Assembly: GCF_029784135.1 (NCBI RefSeq)
Contig: NC_073746.1
Coordinates: 182,219,788-182,283,787, forward strand
Direction of reading: 5' to 3'
Source of the DNA: Toxorhynchites rutilus septentrionalis
Taxonomy: Eukaryota; Arthropoda; Insecta; Diptera; Culicidae
DNA length: 64,000 bases
The position numbers and the translations under genes are program-made. Shown piece after piece: positions 58,924 to 64,000 of the stretch. The notes under the pieces were generated by a model. The model ran no database searches. It saw only the letters and a list, made by a program, of their open reading frames with translations, and had not been told where the DNA came from. Within the stretch, counting starts at the first letter, position 1. The number at the start of each line of letters is the position of its first letter.

Positions 58924-60794
58924 ATGTCAGCAACGATGGACAATAATGATAATGACAATTATTGCTATCAGCAAGGTGCAAAACCGGGTAATGCCAGCAA
59001 GGGAGCGATCCCCAAGACATCCACAATAAAATATCAAAATCAGTTCAACAACAACAATAACGTAGCTGAGCAGGAAAATTTGATGCCGCAAATAAATGGT
59101 GCTCAATCCGGACACATATGCTTGGAGCGATTAGACAGACGAATCTCGGATGAAACCGGTATGTATTTTTTGTTCGTTTGCTTCGAACCGATGGGAAGGC
59201 CAACGTTTGGATGGAAGCCGAATATCCCCTTGGTCCATCATCCTTATGATGTGAAATGTTATGCAAATAGGTCCAACACTTTGGATCGCCGGCTCAAACA
59301 TTTGAATATTAAACTATCTGTGAAAATAATTAATTGCTCCCCGTAATTTAAATCCATTCCTCATGAAATCTTGTTTTTAATAAAGTAATGTAAGCTTCAG
59401 CTTCAGATTCCTTAACGCTAGGAACAATCGTATAAATTATCAAACTATTCACCGTATATTAACCATTTCACTTTTTAGCCGTGTCGAGCGTGTCCGTGGA
59501 AAATGGAAAACATCATATGAACGGCCAGGTTCACGCCTCACCATCGCACGAGGAACTAGTTGAGCTGGATCCTGAGGAGGCTGAATTGGATGGTGATTTT
59601 TCCGACAATTCCCTCGGCAATCTTTCTTATATCAGCGAGAACGGCATCATCGAGGAAATAATCCTACTTCCAGATAACATCTATTCCGACGATGAAAACG
59701 GATCTGCTTCCGATGACTGCATCTATGCATACAGAGGTGACGATGATGCGCCAAATCCGTTAGATCACCGGGATCTGCAGGCAGATGATGAGACTGATTT
59801 TTTGGAGATGGATTTTGACCCAGAGCCAAGCTCAGAATTGGAGAATCTGTTGGAAAATCAAGAAATCGAAGTGAATAACTCGTTCCAAACGGCAAAAACC
59901 GTTGAAAGGGTACCACTGATGGAGAAATCCCTAAGCTATGAAACCAAAACATCCGAAAACGAAATACCTGCGGATCAAATTGATGGTTCGTCGGTGGTGA
60001 CCACCACAGTCATGAAGAAAACCGGAGCAATTCCTAAGAAAACACATTCTAAACAACCCTCTACGGATCTCCGTGAATATGACGTAGCAGGACCAAGTAG
60101 ATTATCAACCAAAGATAACTACAAAAATTTGAAACTGGATCTGAAGCTATGCACCGATTATAACAGCGAATCGAGCTTTGGCTACGGCTATTTGAATTAC
60201 AACCAAAAAGATTTCCGGGCTGGCACAGATGAGGAGATAAATTGCTTGGATTGTACACGAAAAGAATTCCTAATGCAGACTAAACAGGATTTGAGCATTC
60301 AAAAAATTTGCCGTTCATGTCGTTGTTCACGACACACGGCCGGTCATGGCCAGCCGCAGGTGGATGACTTTTTTCTAGACCCCAACCAGTCGGTAAACTC
60401 GAGTAGTTCGGAAACAGATCTGATGAGCATTCGGGCCGAACAAATTGTGCTGCAGGCGTTAAATAAAATCAATGAACTGAAGGCAACACCGCCCAGCATA
60501 GGACTGTCCAAAAGTATGGAAGATATCTGCATCGAGTTGAGCTCCGAACAGAAGGAAGCGGACTATATAAGGGACTACACGCAAGAGGTATGCCGTTTCA
60601 AGCATCTATACTGGTTGGACAAGTGTTCGACATAAGTCTAAGTAAACGGAATTTGTCGAATACTTATGTCCAGTCATATGCATACAATGTGTTATCTTAA
60701 ACTGGTTCATTTTTTTTTGTTTCAGTTGTGCTCAGATAACACCGTTACAATCTATACACTGAATTGTGGAGAGTTAACAATAATTGAAGCATTG
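58924..60794 (+). CDS. Multi-exon gene for an acidic protein of unknown family (5' part)
   Basis: Three exons join in phase: 58924-59158, 59479-60587 and 60726-60794 (donors GTATGT, GTATGC, GTAAGT; acceptors tttttag and tttcag). They give 471 codons, still open at the last donor, so the gene continues beyond the window. Residues 1-78 are Asn/Gln-rich. Exon 2 starts with a very acidic region (LVELDPEEAELDGDFSDNS, SDDENGSASDD, FLEMDFDPEPSSELENLL), then a Ser/Thr-rich stretch and a cysteine cluster (CLDCTRKEF...CRSCRCSRH) that may bind metal. A helical part (AEQIVLQALNKINELKA) and exon 3 (LCSDNTVTIYTLNCGELTII) follow. No signal peptide or membrane segment is seen. I do not recognise the family. 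If the second donor is ignored, exon 2 would end with a stop at 60633-60635. Confidence 0.8.
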
Positions 60795-61910
60795 GTAAGT
60801 CATAATTGTTACTGTTAATTGTTGAAGATTAACCCATTATTAGATCGTGGAAATTAGCCAAAAAAATCGACTCAAATTTCAGTTAAACAATATCCTAACA
60901 TAAGGCAGACCACACATTTACTTTTGATAAATATAAACTGAAGAATCTGTTGAAAAATTTTGGTGACGCTGGAAATTTGGAACTTGCTCTTTAATACACG
61001 ATTTATTTTATCGAAAATAAAAATTCTTACACGGTGGGTCCAAGTTACAACATTTCTAGTGAAAAACATACAAATTGTTGAATCAAAACAGAACTTTCTG
61101 TAGGCGCTCTAAAATCGCGGTTTGTTTACTTAAAAATAACTCTCGAATTAATATCGGGCACTTGCAGCATCACTTTAAAAATTGGAGTGTGCCAAATATC
61201 CTTGGAAGTCTTTGGTTATCCAAATTATTTAAAAAATATTCCAAGTACAGTGAAAAAAAAATTGTGAGTGAAAATATACTGAAAAAATGAATAGTCATAT
61301 TCCCGCAATACTTTCGTAGAAATTGCTTACAACATGTTTCCTTGAACTTGCCACTTACAATTCATTATAAGGTTTGTATCCTTGGTAATCTAGACAAACA
61401 ATATTCGAAAATCTTTTGAAACATTGCAGCCATGAGTGAAAAACTTCAAGCAAACAGCGGATAGTGTTTGTACTAAAAGAGGTTATGTGTCATTTTGATA
61501 TTCCATAAGTAACGGGTATTTCAATAGGTACCCTACAAAAGTAGACCGATAGGGACAGCAAACGACGCCATATTTTCTCCCGCTTGTAAACTCTGCGTTT
61601 CGAGTCACTACCGCTATCGATCACACCTACTATACTCGCGTCCAAACGTATCGCTCGCTCGATTGCAACTGACTTGCCTCGATCATAGAGGCGAATGAAC
61701 TGCAAAGTTTAAAGCCTCTTAAAAACAAAGAATCAATTGCCTCGATCGGGGGGCATGCATGAACCTACCATCCTACATCAATACTTATACGAAACATTCC
61801 TCTGTTTCTCACAAACGGCATACGATCGCATACGCTGTTTACCGTTCAAATGAGTAATATCGTTGCACCACTCTCTGAAATTTCTCTTCAGTAAGGTTTG
61901 CCATTTCGTA
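60795..61910 (+). other. Intron of the acidic-protein gene; no exon recognised
   Basis: Starts with donor GTAAGT at 60795. It contains a 'gaggcgaatgaactg' block (61688-61702) shared with other dispersed repeats. No further exon with matching phase was found before the window ends. Confidence 0.5.
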
Positions 61911-63290
61911 ATGGAAAGATATACGATCCAACACCGAGTCTCTTTTCTTGAATGGCGTTAACGTTCCCTGCGGAACCTTTGCCGTCTCAACGTATGCATT
62001 AACTAGCGTCATGTATTAATACTTAGTTGAGATTTCTTAAGCCAAATAACACGCCTTGAACGTATTCCGAGGGGCAAGCTCTAGATTACGCGTGACCACA
62101 GTGCAAATCGAAGAAAATTTCTCTGACGAAAAATCCCCCGGCCAGAACGGGAATCGAACCCGAACACCCGGCATGATAATGTGAGACGCTAACCACTCGG
62201 CCACGGGTGCACTACAACAACGAGTCGAGATTATTAAAATTTACTACCAAAATTCGGAGTCATTGGCCTCAACTTTAAGAGCGCTACGTACAATTTATGG
62301 TCGTCCTAATCGTCCTACCAGATCAACAATTGAGCGTCTAGTGGAAAAATTTGAAGCCACAGGCATAGTACAGAATGTTCTTGTGCCAGTGAGACAAAGA
62401 AGTGCCCGTTGTGTCGAGATTTTGAGGAAGAATTGAGGAAGATCCAAATCAGTATCTCACACGTCGTTCTCAAGCGTTGGGCATCTCTGTGATGTCGTTG
62501 TGCCGAATTTTGCGAAAAGATCTTGGCCTTCATCATTACAAGATCAAATTGACGCAAGAACTGAAGCCGCTTGACCACCAGAAGCGTCGTTCGTGAATTG
62601 GGCTGAGCAATAACTTGAAAATGATCCGGATTTTCATCGAAAAATCATCTTCAGTGATGCGGCTCTTTTCTGTCTGAATGGCTTCGTCAATAAGCAAAAT
62701 ATGCGTTATTGGACAGACAGCAATCCACACGTACTCCATGAGTCACCATTGCATCCCGAATAAAATACGGTTTAGTGCGGTTTATGGTTCGGCGGCGTCA
62801 TTGGTCCATACTTCTTCCGTGATGATCAAGACCGGCACGTTACTGTGAATGAGAAACGCTATCGCCCAATGATAACTGAATATTATTGGCCCGAATTTGA
62901 TGATTGGACAATATGTGGTTTCAACAGAACGGCGCTACAAACCTCACAGTGAATTTAACAATCGATTTGTTGAAAACCAAGTTTGGTAAGCGTGTTTTCT
63001 CACGAAATGACCCAGTAAATTGGCCGCCTCGGTTCGTGCGATTTGACGCCGTTAGACTATTTCCTGCGCGCCTACGTCAAGTCTATGGTCTATGCCAATA
63101 AGCCAGCGACGATTGATGAACTTCGTACGAATATCGAACGTGAAATTGCAGCAGTGTCGGCCGATTTATGCGTAGAAACCGACGAAAATTGGGTTCAGCG
63201 TCTGAACTTCTGCAAGCGTGCCCGTGGTGGTTTTTGTTTTTTGAATGTTTCGCGTCTGGACAAAACAATAAAGTTCAAATGGCCAGTCTT
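61911..63290 (+). pseudogene. Tc1/mariner-superfamily transposase, split by a SINE
   Basis: It has an ATG at 61911 (MERYTIQ), is interrupted after 10 codons by a SINE (61941-62214), and resumes with VEIIKIYYQNSESLASTLRA. HTH segments follow (GRPNRPTRSTIERLVEKFEA), then FSDAALFCLNGFV at the first catalytic Asp, SNPHVLHESPLHPE, GGVIGPYFF, and the C-terminal NWVQRLNFCKRARGG before the stop. Several stops and a frameshift around 62440, 62600 and 62760-62950 break the catalytic core. The third acidic position is readable as LTPLDYFL. It is a full-length relative of the truncated copy at 3144-3830 and lies in an intron of the acidic-protein gene. Confidence 0.87.
61929..62226 (-). mobile_element. 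tRNA-derived SINE, family 1, minus strand
   Basis: The element 61941-62214 lies between 12-bp repeats caacaccgagtc and caacaacgagtc (one mismatch). On the minus strand it starts 'gcacccgtggccgagtggtt' (A-box region), has B-box 'gggttcgattccc', and shares its body and 3' end with 25273-25528. It inserted inside the transposase reading frame. Confidence 0.92.
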
Positions 63291-63294
63291 TTAA

Positions 63295-64000
63295 ATGAAG
63301 ATAGTTGTTATATTCTACATTATATACTTCAATACAACCGGCTTCTTACATGTCCCTGGCAACTCAGAAAAAATGAGTCGATCTATAGTTGTGAAACGCA
63401 GTGTTTACATTTTATTTCGTTTATACCGTGAAGTGGCGTTCGTGATCAGACCCAATATGTTTGTAGAATGACTAACGGAGCCCCGATCGAACTATGGGAA
63501 AATGAACTTTTCATCCGGCCCACATCGATCCCTGCGGATCGATAGTGATCTTATCTGATAATCTATCTTTGTTGCTGTCGTTCCCAGTACCAACACTCTT
63601 CACTGTGGTTACGATGAGACTGGCGCGAAAGAGGAAGAAAACTTAATGTCAGGTCCCGACGCGGGCTCAACGTGTTAAGCAGTGTTTGGATTTCGATCAA
63701 AATCGAATGATACACAATGTGTCATGCAAGTAAACTCTCACGAACATATAACCAAATATGAGAGGATCATTCAGATACTTGTATGAATGTCAGTAATCAC
63801 TTGTGTAATATTTAGTGATTAAACTAAGAGAGGAACGAAGACTGTTGATTGCATATCCGATCTGTATCAAACATCGCATACCATTTTCGAAGCCGGCATA
63901 CAAGTTTGAACCACATATATCGTCCCATTTTACTGTAGCGAAACCCACTGTACAGAAAAGTGCAAAGCAATAAATGATACAAGAAAAATTACGTCATCAT
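63295..64000. other. No gene recognised
   Basis: AT-rich sequence downstream of the transposase relic, probably still intron of the acidic-protein gene. A 'cacatcgatccctgcggatc' palindromic stretch lies at about 63520. No exon was identified. Confidence 0.35.

Overview
The window reads as eukaryotic, arthropod DNA and most likely comes from a mosquito. That is an inference: it is AT-rich and dominated by decayed transposons, with tRNA-derived SINEs, a BEL/Pao-like remnant, RNase H-bearing non-LTR elements, several Tc1/mariner relatives and many MITEs. The few host genes have short exons, GT-AG introns and no operon-like packing. I saw no bacterial feature, CRISPR array or functional tRNA/rRNA gene.

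Region by region. About 1-31 kb is almost entirely mobile-element debris. It holds mariner-type transposase fragments (3.1, 4.5, 14.4 and 17.3 kb), two broken non-LTR retrotransposons (8.5-11.3 and 12.3-14.3 kb), two minisatellite arrays (15.5 and 16.2 kb), a MITE family with 8-bp target duplications (18.1 and 20.6 kb; a third copy at 45.8 kb) and a BEL-like remnant broken by a MITE and a SINE (25.6-28.8 kb). Two small exons of an unidentified minus-strand gene lie at 31.2-32.05 kb. Decayed pieces of histone genes are scattered through the window: an H1 tail at 18.85 kb, H2B at 34.9-36.4 kb and H2A at 38.9-40.7 kb with a second set at 50-51.8 kb. They come with histone-type promoters, 3' stem-loops and a recurrent near-palindrome, CGTAGGACTACG.

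The dominant feature is an ~11-kb direct tandem duplication: copy 1 at 37765-48538 and copy 2 at 48539-59863. Each copy carries a complete-looking minus-strand SUN-domain membrane-protein gene (46257-47350 and 57058-58435). This gene is head-to-head with a plus-strand gene encoding an acidic protein of unknown family. The acidic gene is open and spliced in copy 2 (58924-60794, continuing past the window). In copy 1 it is broken by the duplication junction, by an 18-bp deletion that removes a splice acceptor, and by a 220-bp difference in the shared promoter. The copies also differ by a MITE, a SINE, a 251-bp insertion and a (TA)n expansion, so their order of events can be read. A falsely retained second haplotype would give the same pattern and has to be excluded.

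The last 3 kb looks like an intron of the acidic-protein gene, with a mariner-type element split by a SINE.
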